Part shown: one piece after another, positions 1-7,311 of the stretch | How the letters are laid out: the number at the start of each line of letters is the position of its first letter | Position numbering within the stretch: position 1 is the stretch's first letter | Assembly: GCA_947503925.1 (NCBI GenBank) | Contig: CANNFQ010000006.1 | Location: 62,001-126,000, forward strand | Length of the DNA stretch: 64,000 nucleotides | Source: an uncultured Paracoccaceae bacterium | GTDB lineage: Bacteria; Pseudomonadota; Alphaproteobacteria; Rhodobacterales; Rhodobacteraceae | Direction: 5' to 3' | Made by a program: the position numbers and the translations under genes | Notes under the pieces: generated by a model | Databases searched by the model: none | What the model saw: the letters and a program-made list of their open reading frames with translations, nothing else | What the model was told of the DNA's origin: nothing

Positions 1-298
1 CCACACGCGCATTGATTATGCCTGGAGCGGGAATTTCGCATTGTCCTTCAGCCGGGTACCGCAATTGGGACGGCTGAACGACAATACCTATTTCGCACAT
101 GGCTATTCGGGCCACGGGGTGACCGGGTCACATACATTCGGGCGCATCCTGTCAGAGGCGATCAGTGGCGACATGGCCCGCTTTGATGTATTTGAAAAAG
201 TACCCTGGATTCCCTTCCCCGGTGGGCGCATGTTCCGCGTGCCTTATTCGGTGATCGGATCATGGTATTATGCGCTCAAAGATAGGCTGGCACGCTAA
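1..298 (+). CDS. FAD-dependent amine oxidase, C-terminal end (gamma-glutamylputrescine oxidase-like), partial
   Basis: Only the last 98 or so codons lie in the window; the gene enters from the left in frame 2. The visible part reads RIDYAWSGNFA, then PQLGRLNDNTYFAHGYSGHG, the substrate-side end of the DAO/PuuB family of FAD amine oxidases. Family members oxidise gamma-glutamyl-putrescine or related amines. The next gene, a class I glutamine amidotransferase starting five bases downstream, fits the gamma-glutamylated polyamine pathway, where a PuuD-like amidohydrolase follows the oxidase. The FAD-binding N terminus is outside the window, so the exact substrate is inference. Confidence 0.8.
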   Translation, partial: HTRIDYAWSGNFALSFSRVPQLGRLNDNTYFAHGYSGHGVTGSHTFGRILSEAISGDMARFDVFEKVPWIPFPGGRMFRVPYSVIGSWYYALKDRLAR

Positions 299-303
299 GA
301 CAG

Positions 304-996
304 ATGAAAATCGGAATTCTTCAAACTGGCCGGGCACCTGATCAGACGGTCAAACAGCACGGCGACTATGATGCATTCTTCGTGGCTTATCTGGCGGATC
401 GAGGATTCACCTTTGACAGCTATCCGGTCCTGGACGGCGTCTTTCCCGATAGCCCTGATGCGGCAGATGGATGGCTGATCACCGGGTCCCGGTTTGGCGC
501 TTATGAGGATCACCCCTGGATACCACCGCTGGAGGCGTTCCTGCGTGCAGCCTATGCAAAAGCTGTTCCAATCGTCGGCATCTGTTTTGGGCACCAGATT
601 CTGGCACAGGCGCTGGGTGGCAAGGTCGAGAAATTTTCCGGTGGCTGGTCCGTGGGGCCGCAAACCTACCAATCTGCCCTGTTTGGCGATCAAAGCATCA
701 TCGCTTGGCATCAAGACCAGGTCACCGAGCGCCCGGCAGACGCGACCGTGGTGGGCAGCTCTGATTTCTGCGAAAACGCGATGCTGCTTTATGGGAACAA
801 AGCCTTTACCGTGCAGCCGCACCCGGAGTTCACGCCGGGCTTCTTGACCGATCTTCTGGCAACACGTGGGCAGGTGCTGCCGGATGCGGTGCGCAGTGAC
901 GCCGAAAAACGGGTGCAGACGCCATTGACCAGCGCGGCCTTCGCCGACCAGATCGCGCGATTTTTTCAGGGGGCGCTGCCCGTGCAATCGGCGTAA
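304..996 (+). CDS. Class I glutamine amidotransferase-like protein
   Basis: A 230-residue protein with one GATase-1 domain. The nucleophile elbow VGICFGHQ places the catalytic Cys at residue 94, and QPHPEF supplies His173 and Glu175, so the triad is complete. There is no synthetase domain, so it acts alone or as a gamma-glutamyl hydrolase. It begins five bases after the PuuB-like oxidase, suggesting one operon and a role in gamma-glutamylated polyamine turnover; that role is inferred. Its stop codon lies inside a perfect 26-base palindrome, and the next gene is convergent. A GMP-synthase-like amidase of other specificity is the alternative. Confidence 0.85.
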   Translation: MKIGILQTGRAPDQTVKQHGDYDAFFVAYLADRGFTFDSYPVLDGVFPDSPDAADGWLITGSRFGAYEDHPWIPPLEAFLRAAYAKAVPIVGICFGHQILAQALGGKVEKFSGGWSVGPQTYQSALFGDQSIIAWHQDQVTERPADATVVGSSDFCENAMLLYGNKAFTVQPHPEFTPGFLTDLLATRGQVLPDAVRSDAEKRVQTPLTSAAFADQIARFFQGALPVQSA

Positions 997-1018
997 GATG
1001 GGTTTAAACCCATCTTAC
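993..1018. repeat. Perfect 26-base palindrome, copy 1 (possible bidirectional terminator)
   Basis: The two 13-base arms are GTAAGATGGGTTT and its reverse complement, with no spacer. The identical 26 bases recur at 47146-47171. Both copies sit just after the end of a plus-strand gene and before a convergent minus-strand gene. There is no T tract, so a role as a transcription end or mRNA 3' end is inference. Confidence 0.8.
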
Positions 1019-1053
1019 ATGAACCTCGGTTGTGCCATGGCCCGGGTGCTGTG

Positions 1054-1239
1054 TTATTCCGCTGCTGCGGCCAGCGCCTCTGACAGAACCGCGCGGTCAC
1101 CAATATGATTGGCTAGGATCAGGATCAGCCTTGCATTGAAATCTGTACTTTGTGCTGCGCTCAACCCATCATGGGCGGCCAGCAGCGTATCATAAAATCC
1201 ATCCGGATCTGAAATATTGGGCTCAAGCATCAGCGCCAT
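1054..1239 (-). CDS. DUF2783 domain protein
   Basis: A 61-residue acidic protein, MALMLEPNISDPDGFYDTL onward, matching the small DUF2783 family whose members typically sit after an FAD monooxygenase. I chose the ATG at 1239 because AGGAGG lies seven bases upstream; a longer reading frame to 1320 is ignored. It overlaps the end of the FAD monooxygenase by 17 bases, so the two are probably translationally coupled. It is the last gene of the homogentisate operon. Function is unknown; a partner or stabiliser of the monooxygenase is a guess from position. Confidence 0.8.
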   Translation of the reverse strand: MALMLEPNISDPDGFYDTLLAAHDGLSAAQSTDFNARLILILANHIGDRAVLSEALAAAAE

Positions 1240-2857
1240 TCGCGGCCTCCTGTCCGAGTGTTGCGCGCAACGCAGCAGTGACATTCTTCGCGTCAAAGGT
1301 CTGCCAGCGTGCAATGACATGTTGATCCGGGCGGATCAGGTAGACCGCGCCCGGATGGTCCCCCAGGTATCGCGCCGCCAGCGCATCCGTGGGCGCCGTG
1401 ATATGCACCGTCTCCGCCGTCACGCCTGCCGTCGTGACCGGCGCTGCCGCGATGTCGCCGATGACCAGCAGGGCAAAACCGGTGCTGAGATGATCCAGAA
1501 GATACCCGTCCGCGACAGGGGCGTCTGGGCAGGCCGCACCGGGGCGCGTTACCTTCGGGCCAGACAACATGTCCGGCCCAAATCCGGCAAAGCCGTCATA
1601 GGTGCAAGGCACTGATAAGCGACCGGAATTCACAAAGGGCCGGGCAAATGCGTGGCGTCCTGCCAGATGCAAGACCGCATTGCGAAACTGGCGGCTGACG
1701 CCCGTTTTGGGTGTCATGAAATCCGTCGCCCGGGATGAGTTGAGGATGTTTTCATCTGCCGCAAACATGCGTTCTGTACAGTAATGATCCAGAAGGCCGG
1801 GGGCGGCGATGCCCTTGCAAACCAGATCAAGACGCCAGGCCAGGTTTTCGGCATCTTGCAGCCCGGAATTGGCCCCGCGTGCGCCAAAAGGCGACACCTG
1901 ATGCGCCGCGTCACCTGCAAAAAACACGCGCCCTTTGCGGAAATCCCGCATCCGGCGGCATTGGAACGTATATATTGACGTCCAGACCAGTTCATAATCC
2001 GGGATCGTGCCGGTCTGGGAGGATAGCATCGCATCGACGCGGGTGCGGATGCGGGCCGGATCAAGCTCGCGTTTGCGATCAATCTCCCACCCCAGTTGGA
2101 AATCAATGCGCCAGATATCATCGGGTTGCTTGTGCAGCAGGGCGGACTGGCCGGCCCCTTCAAACGGGGGCTGGAACCAGAACCAGCGTTCGGTCGGGAA
2201 ATCGGCCTTCATGCGGACATCGGCGATCAGGAAGTTATCCTCGAACACCCGCCCATCAAAGGTCAGGTCCAGCATGTCGCGGCTGGGCGAGCGGGCACCG
2301 TCACAGGCGACCACGTAATCCGCCTCAAGCTGATAAGCGCCATCCGGTGTGCCGACATCAATCCGGACAAAATTGCCCTGATCGGCAATGGCGGTGACGC
2401 GGTTACGGCCACGGATTTGAATTGGCGCGCCCTCTGATTGGGCGGCAGTCACCGCATCATGCAGGTATTTTTCGAACAAGGGTTGTTGCAGATTGATGAA
2501 GGCGGGATTGCGATGTCCTTCTTCCGGTAGAAGATTGAATTCAAACAGCTTGTCCTGACCGTGAAACACCTTGCCCACTTGCCAGATCACGCCTTTTTCG
2601 ACCATCGGGGCAGCCGCCCCAAGCCGATGGGCGATATCGAGCGTGCGTTTGGAAAAACAGATGGCCTTGCTGCCTTGGCCCGGCCCTTCATGATCGTCCA
2701 GCACCAGCACCGGCGTGCCCATTTGTCCAAGATCCAGTGCAAGCGCCAGCCCAACCGGTCCGGCACCGATCACCACGACAGGATGGCGCGTCTTTTCCTG
2801 TGGAAACCCCAAATAGGGGTAGAGGGTAAATTCCGTGCTGTAGCGGGTTTCAACCAT
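1223..2857 (-). CDS. FAD-dependent aromatic monooxygenase (MhpA-like)
   Basis: A 544-residue class A flavoprotein hydroxylase. It shows the FAD Rossmann motif VVVIGAGPVG around residues 27-36, the central DG motif (VVACDGARSPSR) and the second FAD motif FFAGDAAHQVSPFGARG, all in the right order. Family members hydroxylate phenolic rings using NAD(P)H and oxygen. It lies two bases downstream of the DinB-type gene, in the operon that starts with hmgA. Production of homogentisate from a hydroxyphenylacetate is therefore a reasonable inference, but the substrate cannot be read from sequence. Pentachlorophenol-hydroxylase-like or resorcinol-hydroxylase-like activity is also possible. Confidence 0.85.
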   Translation of the reverse strand: MVETRYSTEFTLYPYLGFPQEKTRHPVVVIGAGPVGLALALDLGQMGTPVLVLDDHEGPGQGSKAICFSKRTLDIAHRLGAAAPMVEKGVIWQVGKVFHGQDKLFEFNLLPEEGHRNPAFINLQQPLFEKYLHDAVTAAQSEGAPIQIRGRNRVTAIADQGNFVRIDVGTPDGAYQLEADYVVACDGARSPSRDMLDLTFDGRVFEDNFLIADVRMKADFPTERWFWFQPPFEGAGQSALLHKQPDDIWRIDFQLGWEIDRKRELDPARIRTRVDAMLSSQTGTIPDYELVWTSIYTFQCRRMRDFRKGRVFFAGDAAHQVSPFGARGANSGLQDAENLAWRLDLVCKGIAAPGLLDHYCTERMFAADENILNSSRATDFMTPKTGVSRQFRNAVLHLAGRHAFARPFVNSGRLSVPCTYDGFAGFGPDMLSGPKVTRPGAACPDAPVADGYLLDHLSTGFALLVIGDIAAAPVTTAGVTAETVHITAPTDALAARYLGDHPGAVYLIRPDQHVIARWQTFDAKNVTAALRATLGQEAANGADA

Positions 2858-2859
2858 CG

Positions 2860-3399
2860 TCAGATATCTGTCGGTGATGATCTGTAGTCAACGGCAGAGG
2901 GGACGCGACCGAATGTCAGATAGAAATCATCCAGTTGCGGGGGCGCGATCCCCGCATCCTGCACCTGCACATGGGCCTGCCCGCGGTGATGGATTTGGTG
3001 CTGGATCAGATGCGGCAGCAGATCGGCGATCGTTTCCCGCACCTGCCCGTCCCGGCGGTCGGTCATCCGGTGTTCGGCCAACCGCGCCTCTGTCATATCC
3101 GTGCAGAAGGCGATCAGCCGCGCGTCAACCTGCGCCTGCGCCGCTGCCAGCGCATCGACTTCGGTGATGTCGGTCCGGTCAAAGACGGCGCGACCCTTGC
3201 CCCCGTTTTCCAGCGCGTCGAGGTAGTAAAGGTCAACCTCATAGACATGGTTCAAAGTCTTGCTAAGTGATGGGAAGAACCCAGGGCGGGTGGCGGTGAA
3301 GGCCGCCGCATCCATCCCGCGGATCGCAGCATAAACTGTGGCATTGGCCCAGGCATTGTTTTGAGCGGCCAAGAAATGGGATTGCAAAGCGTGGCTCAT
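2860..3399 (-). CDS. DinB/YfiT-fold metalloprotein, possible isomerase
   Basis: A 179-residue four-helix DinB-type protein. The likely metal ligands are His51, His134 and His138, the last two inside the family motif LIQHQIHHRGQ. The start at 3399 is preferred over 3417 because its ATG overlaps the stop of the metallo-beta-lactamase gene (ATGA), a common coupling arrangement. The same superfamily contains the mycothiol-dependent maleylpyruvate isomerases. The operon has homogentisate dioxygenase and fumarylacetoacetate hydrolase, but no glutathione-transferase-type maleylacetoacetate isomerase is visible. This protein could fill that step; that is inference. A DNA-damage role is not suggested by context. 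Confidence 0.8.
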   Translation of the reverse strand: MSHALQSHFLAAQNNAWANATVYAAIRGMDAAAFTATRPGFFPSLSKTLNHVYEVDLYYLDALENGGKGRAVFDRTDITEVDALAAAQAQVDARLIAFCTDMTEARLAEHRMTDRRDGQVRETIADLLPHLIQHQIHHRGQAHVQVQDAGIAPPQLDDFYLTFGRVPSAVDYRSSPTDI

Positions 3400-4346
3400 C
3401 CCTGCAAAGCCGCCCACATGTCTAGATCGCGCTGTGCGGTCCAGATGCGCGGATGGGCGATGCCCTGCGCTTCATCATAGGCGCGGGCGACGTTGAAGGG
3501 CAGGCAATGTTCGTAGATCGCGTAATCTGCAAATTTCGGGTCGCATTCCGCGCGCACAGCGTCCCATACCTCTTTCAGGGAGCCACCGCGCGACGCGACG
3601 CGGGCGGCGGGGCGATAGGTGCTTTCGACGAAATCACGTGTGTTTTCGATGGCGGTATTGACCATATCCTTGCCCAACAGCGCATCACCGCGCCCCGGTG
3701 CGATGGCGTCAACATCATAGGCCATGATCCGGTCAAGCGTGTCACCCCAATCGGCAAAATACCCGTCGCCGCAATAGCAGGCAGAGTGATATTCGACGAT
3801 GTCGCCAGTAAACATCACGTTCTGATCGGGCACATGCACCACGGCGTCACCCGCCGTATGCGCCCGGCCGATATGTTTGATGTCGACACGACGTTTGCCC
3901 AGATAGACGGTCATGCTGTCGTTGAAGGTTGTGGTCGGCCATGTCAGGCCGGGGATGCTTTCATGCCCCTCAAACAGGCGGGGGAAACGTTGGAATTCGC
4001 TGTCCCAGTCTTCTTGCCCACGTTCGGCCACCATCCCGCGTGCAGCATCTGACATGATGACTTGATCGGCCCCATAGGCGGCAGCGCCCAGCACCCGCAC
4101 CGCGTGGTAGTGGGTCAGCACCAGATGGCTGATCGGTTTGTCGGTGATGCTGCGCACTTTTTCGATCACCTTTTCGGCCAGACGGGGGGTCGCCTGTGCT
4201 TCCACAATCATCACGCTGTCATCGCCGATGATGACGCCGGAATTGGGGTCACCCTCAGCGGTAAACGCCCAAAGGCCACGTCCGACTTCGTCGAACGTGA
4301 TTTGTTTCTCTGTCATGTCGCCTTGGGATGCGAATGCTTTGCTCAT
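3396..4346 (-). CDS. Metallo-beta-lactamase fold hydrolase with atypical metal motif
   Basis: A 316-residue MBL-fold protein. The N-terminal strands (VIIGDDSVMIVEAQ) and the GRAHTAGDAVVHVPDQNVMF block are typical. The usual HxHxDH motif is instead HYHAVR at residues 79-84, so the expected Asp and third His are missing; the protein may bind one metal or act differently. I chose the ATG at 4346, which follows an AAAGGA about nine bases upstream; an in-frame ATG at 4316 is possible. It lies between fumarylacetoacetate hydrolase and the DinB gene in the homogentisate operon. Its reaction is unknown. Confidence 0.8.
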   Translation of the reverse strand: MSKAFASQGDMTEKQITFDEVGRGLWAFTAEGDPNSGVIIGDDSVMIVEAQATPRLAEKVIEKVRSITDKPISHLVLTHYHAVRVLGAAAYGADQVIMSDAARGMVAERGQEDWDSEFQRFPRLFEGHESIPGLTWPTTTFNDSMTVYLGKRRVDIKHIGRAHTAGDAVVHVPDQNVMFTGDIVEYHSACYCGDGYFADWGDTLDRIMAYDVDAIAPGRGDALLGKDMVNTAIENTRDFVESTYRPAARVASRGGSLKEVWDAVRAECDPKFADYAIYEHCLPFNVARAYDEAQGIAHPRIWTAQRDLDMWAALQG

Positions 4347-4372
4347 GAATGCGGTCCTTTGTTGTGCGGGCA

Positions 4373-4409
4373 GATGCCTCCGGCGGGAGTATTTTTGGCA
4401 AAATGATAA
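4373..4409. repeat. 37-base dispersed repeat, copy 1
   Basis: This element runs from GATGCCTCCGGCGGGAG to GGCAAAATGATAA and recurs identically at 12777-12813. It contains a short GC hairpin (CTCC/GGAG) followed by an ATTTT/AAAAT stem. Here it sits in the 79-base gap between the fumarylacetoacetate hydrolase and MBL genes, on the opposite strand to the operon. From memory similar sequences are frequent in Rhodobacteraceae genomes. Confidence 0.85.
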
Positions 4410-4425
4410 GCAAGAGTGGCATTTG

Positions 4426-5385
4426 TCATGCAAGCCTTTCGACGGTCTGGTCGATTGTGCCAAAGATGTTTTGGCCATCCGCATCATCCATCCAGATCCG
4501 GACGCGGTCGCCGGGTTGCAGGAATGGCGTTTGGGGCGCGCCGTTCAGTATGGTTTCGACCATCCGTTGTTCGGCAATGCAGGCATAACCCGCCCCGCCT
4601 TGATCCACCGTCTTGCCCGGGCCGCCATCCAGTTTGTTGGACACCGTACCGGACCCGATAATGGTGCCCGCTGCCAGATGTCGGGTCTTGGCCGCATGGG
4701 CAATCAGCGTGCCGAAATCGAAGGTCATGTCGGTGCCCGCATCGACCCGGCCAAAGGGTTGACCATTGAGGTCAATCTTCAGGATGCCGTGCAGTTTGCC
4801 ATCTTTCCAGCCGGGCAGGGCGTCTGGGCTGACGGCTACGGGTGAAAAGGCGCAGGCCGGTTTGGATTGGACAAAGCCAAAGCCTTTGGCCAGTTCGCCC
4901 GGGATCAGATTGCGCAGGGACACATCATTGCAGAGCATGATAAAACGGATTGCATCCAGCGCCTCTGCCCGGGTTGCACCCAAGCGCACCGGGCCAATGA
5001 TCACAGCGATTTCCCCTTCGAAATCGATCCCCCAATCGGGGTCACCGATGATTGGGTCGGTCGGGGCGAGGAAACTGTCAGAGCCGCCCTGATACATCAG
5101 CGGGTCGGTCCAAAAGCTTTCGGGCATGTCTGCGCCGCGGGCTTTGCGGACAAGTTCGACATGGTTCACATAGGCTGACCCGTCGAGGAACTGATAGGCG
5201 CGGGGCAGGGGAGAGAGGCACAGCGCATCGCCGAAATCCTCATCCGACCCTTGGGCATCGAACCCCGCCCCATCCAGCGCGCGTTGCAGTGTTGCGGCCT
5301 TGCATGCGGTATAGGCCCGCAGGTCATCACTGACCCGCACCAGCCCGCCATCCGGGCCATCGTTTTGAAGGGATGCGATCTTCAT
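4426..5385 (-). CDS. fahA: Fumarylacetoacetate hydrolase family protein
   Basis: A 319-residue FAH-family enzyme. The [11 protein letters not shown] segment supplies metal-binding acidic residues, with the conserved [14 protein letters not shown] and [13 protein letters not shown] blocks downstream. In tyrosine and homogentisate breakdown this enzyme splits fumarylacetoacetate to fumarate and acetoacetate. Its ATG overlaps the hmgA stop as ATGA, so the two are coupled. The family also includes acylpyruvases and decarboxylases, but the position after hmgA makes the FAH role likely. Confidence 0.88.
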   Translation of the reverse strand: MKIASLQNDGPDGGLVRVSDDLRAYTACKAATLQRALDGAGFDAQGSDEDFGDALCLSPLPRAYQFLDGSAYVNHVELVRKARGADMPESFWTDPLMYQGGSDSFLAPTDPIIGDPDWGIDFEGEIAVIIGPVRLGATRAEALDAIRFIMLCNDVSLRNLIPGELAKGFGFVQSKPACAFSPVAVSPDALPGWKDGKLHGILKIDLNGQPFGRVDAGTDMTFDFGTLIAHAAKTRHLAAGTIIGSGTVSNKLDGGPGKTVDQGGAGYACIAEQRMVETILNGAPQTPFLQPGDRVRIWMDDADGQNIFGTIDQTVERLA

Positions 5386-6743
5386 TTCTTACCCGGTGTC
5401 CCGTCGAATTTCTTCTCCAGATCAGCCCAGCAATCGATGTAATCATCCTGCAACGGGGCTTCCTTGCCTGCGAATGTGGTCAGGTGCTGGGGAAAGCGGG
5501 TTTCGATCATGAAGGACATGGTGTTGTCCAGTTTTTCAGGTCCCAGATCGGCGTTGGATGCCCCTTCAAACGCATTCTTATCCGGCCCATGGGGCAGCAT
5601 CATGTTGTGCAGGGACATGCCACCCGGCACGAACCCCTTGGGCTTGGCATCATACTGGCCATAGATATTGCCCATCAGTTCGGACATGACGTTTTTGTGG
5701 TACCAGGGCGGGCGGAATGTATCCTCTGCCACCATCCAGCGTTCGCGGAACAGGACGAAGTCGATATTGGCCGTCCCCGGTTGGCCGGATGGCGCGGTCA
5801 GAACCGTAAAGATCGACGGGTCAGGGTGGTCAAACAGGATCGCGCCAACCGGGCAATAGGTCGTCAGATCATATTTGCAGGGGGCGTAATTGCCGTGCCA
5901 TGCGACCACGTCCAGCGGGCTGTGGCCGATCTTGGTTTCGTGAAACTGGCCACACCATTTGATTGTCAGGGTTGACGGGGCCTCGCGATCCTCGAACGCC
6001 GCAACGGGAGTTTTGAAATCACGCGGATTGGCCATACAATTGGCCCCGATCGGACCACGCCCGGGCAATTCGAATTTCTGGCCATAGTTTTCACAGACAA
6101 AACCCCGGCAAGGCCCTTCCAGCACTTCGACCCGGTAAACCAGCCCGCGCGGGATGATGGCAACCTCTTGCGGGGCAAGGTCGATAACACCCAGTTCGGT
6201 GGCAAAGCGCAGACGTCCTTCCTGCGGGATCACCAGCATTTCGCTATCGGCGGAGTAGAAGTAAGCATCCTGCATGCTTTGCGTGACCAGATAGATATGG
6301 CTGGCCATGCCCACTTGGGTGTTCACATCCCCCGCAGTGGTCATGGTGCGCATACCTGTCAGCCATGTCAGCTCTTCATCGCTATGCGGCACCGGGTCCC
6401 ACCGATACTGGCCGAGGCTGGTGACATCAGCGGGGATATGCGGTGCCGATTTCCAATAGGGCAGATCGATCCGGGCATAGCGATGCGAATGCTTGACGGA
6501 CGGGCGGATGCGATAGCACCAGGTCCGTTCGTTCTGGTGGCTGGGGGCGGTGAAGGCGGTGCCGGACAGCTGTTCACCATAGAGCCCGTAATTGCATTTC
6601 TGCGGGCTGTTCATGCCAAGGGGCAAGGCGCCGGGCAGGGCCTCAGTTTCGAAATCATTGCCAAAACCGGGCATGTAGGCGTCGGTTACCCCAACGCTTG
6701 TTGCGGCGCGGGTCAGGCCATCGGACACAGTGACTTTATTCAT
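5382..6743 (-). CDS. hmgA: Homogentisate 1,2-dioxygenase
   Basis: A 453-residue enzyme that opens the homogentisate ring to maleylacetoacetate using non-haem iron. The N-terminal [18 protein letters not shown] is a family hallmark. The iron ligands are visible as His349 and Glu355 in WYHKNVMSE and His385 in MLPHGPD. I chose the ATG at 6743 because AAGGGAG stands eight bases upstream; the longer frame runs into the promoter. It is the first gene of the six-gene minus-strand operon and is divergent from a MarR gene 75 bases away. Confidence 0.97.
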   Translation of the reverse strand: MNKVTVSDGLTRAATSVGVTDAYMPGFGNDFETEALPGALPLGMNSPQKCNYGLYGEQLSGTAFTAPSHQNERTWCYRIRPSVKHSHRYARIDLPYWKSAPHIPADVTSLGQYRWDPVPHSDEELTWLTGMRTMTTAGDVNTQVGMASHIYLVTQSMQDAYFYSADSEMLVIPQEGRLRFATELGVIDLAPQEVAIIPRGLVYRVEVLEGPCRGFVCENYGQKFELPGRGPIGANCMANPRDFKTPVAAFEDREAPSTLTIKWCGQFHETKIGHSPLDVVAWHGNYAPCKYDLTTYCPVGAILFDHPDPSIFTVLTAPSGQPGTANIDFVLFRERWMVAEDTFRPPWYHKNVMSELMGNIYGQYDAKPKGFVPGGMSLHNMMLPHGPDKNAFEGASNADLGPEKLDNTMSFMIETRFPQHLTTFAGKEAPLQDDYIDCWADLEKKFDGTPGKK

Positions 6744-6777
6744 CGGGCAGCTCCCTTTGATGTGATTGCGCCTCTGA

Positions 6778-6820
6778 TATTGGTTGCATTTGTAACTATC
6801 AATTGTCATTTTGCCAATAT
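6778..6820. promoter_or_regulatory. Divergent promoter/operator between hmgA and marR
   Basis: The 75-base gap holds an imperfect palindrome GTTGCATTTGTAAC (6783-6796; pattern GTTnCAnnTGnAAC). It also holds an outer inverted repeat ATATTGG (6778-6784) / CCAATAT (6814-6820). On the minus strand TTGATA, 17 bases and TATCAG form a plausible hmgA promoter whose spacer contains the palindrome. This geometry suits repression by the adjacent MarR protein; binding is inferred. Confidence 0.55.
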
Positions 6821-7265
6821 GACAGAAAAGAGGGATTTCGATTTACAGCATTTCCTGCCCTACCTGCTGAACCGGGCGGCAGAGGCATCAAGCCTTGATT
6901 TCCAACGCTACTACAAGGCGCGTTACGGGATGCAGCGGACCGAATGGCGGGTGGTGTTTCATCTAGGCCGCTATGGCGATCTGACCGCGAAAGAGATTTG
7001 CACCCGTGCCAGTATTCACAAGACCAAGGTCAGCCGGGCCGTTGCCGCTCTGGAAAAGCGCCGCTTTCTGACCCGGCAACCCTTTCAGGATGACCGGCGG
7101 CATGAATTGCTGTCGCTGACCAAGGCGGGCAAGGCCGCGTTTGACGATCTGGTCAAAGAAGCGCAGCGTTTCGATGAGACGCTGATGGGCGCGTTTAATG
7201 TGACAGAGCGCGATATTCTACGCCGCTGCCTGCGCCATATCATTGATGCAGGGCAGGGCGCTTGA
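6819..7265 (+). CDS. MarR family transcriptional regulator
   Basis: A 148-residue winged-helix regulator. The recognition region is [30 protein letters not shown] followed by the wing [14 protein letters not shown]. The ATG at 6819 is the natural start; longer upstream frames would cross hmgA. It is divergent from the homogentisate operon and precedes the reductive dehalogenase by 46 bases on the same strand. It could therefore control both units from one intergenic region. MarR proteins of aromatic catabolism usually release DNA on binding a pathway compound; the ligand here is unknown. Confidence 0.92.
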   Translation: MTEKRDFDLQHFLPYLLNRAAEASSLDFQRYYKARYGMQRTEWRVVFHLGRYGDLTAKEICTRASIHKTKVSRAVAALEKRRFLTRQPFQDDRRHELLSLTKAGKAAFDDLVKEAQRFDETLMGAFNVTERDILRRCLRHIIDAGQGA

Positions 7266-7311
7266 TGGCTGGCCTTGCTGTTTGGGTCATGCTGCGTTTA
7301 GGTGTCGCCCA

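Noticed and set aside
295..987. 230-codon minus-strand open frame over the amidotransferase gene
   Set aside because: It is exactly antisense to a clear GATase-1 gene and has no recognisable domain; high GC content gives long antisense frames.
2860..3399. DinB as a DNA-damage polymerase
   Set aside because: The name refers to the DinB/YfiT metalloprotein fold, not to DNA polymerase IV; the operon is aromatic catabolism.
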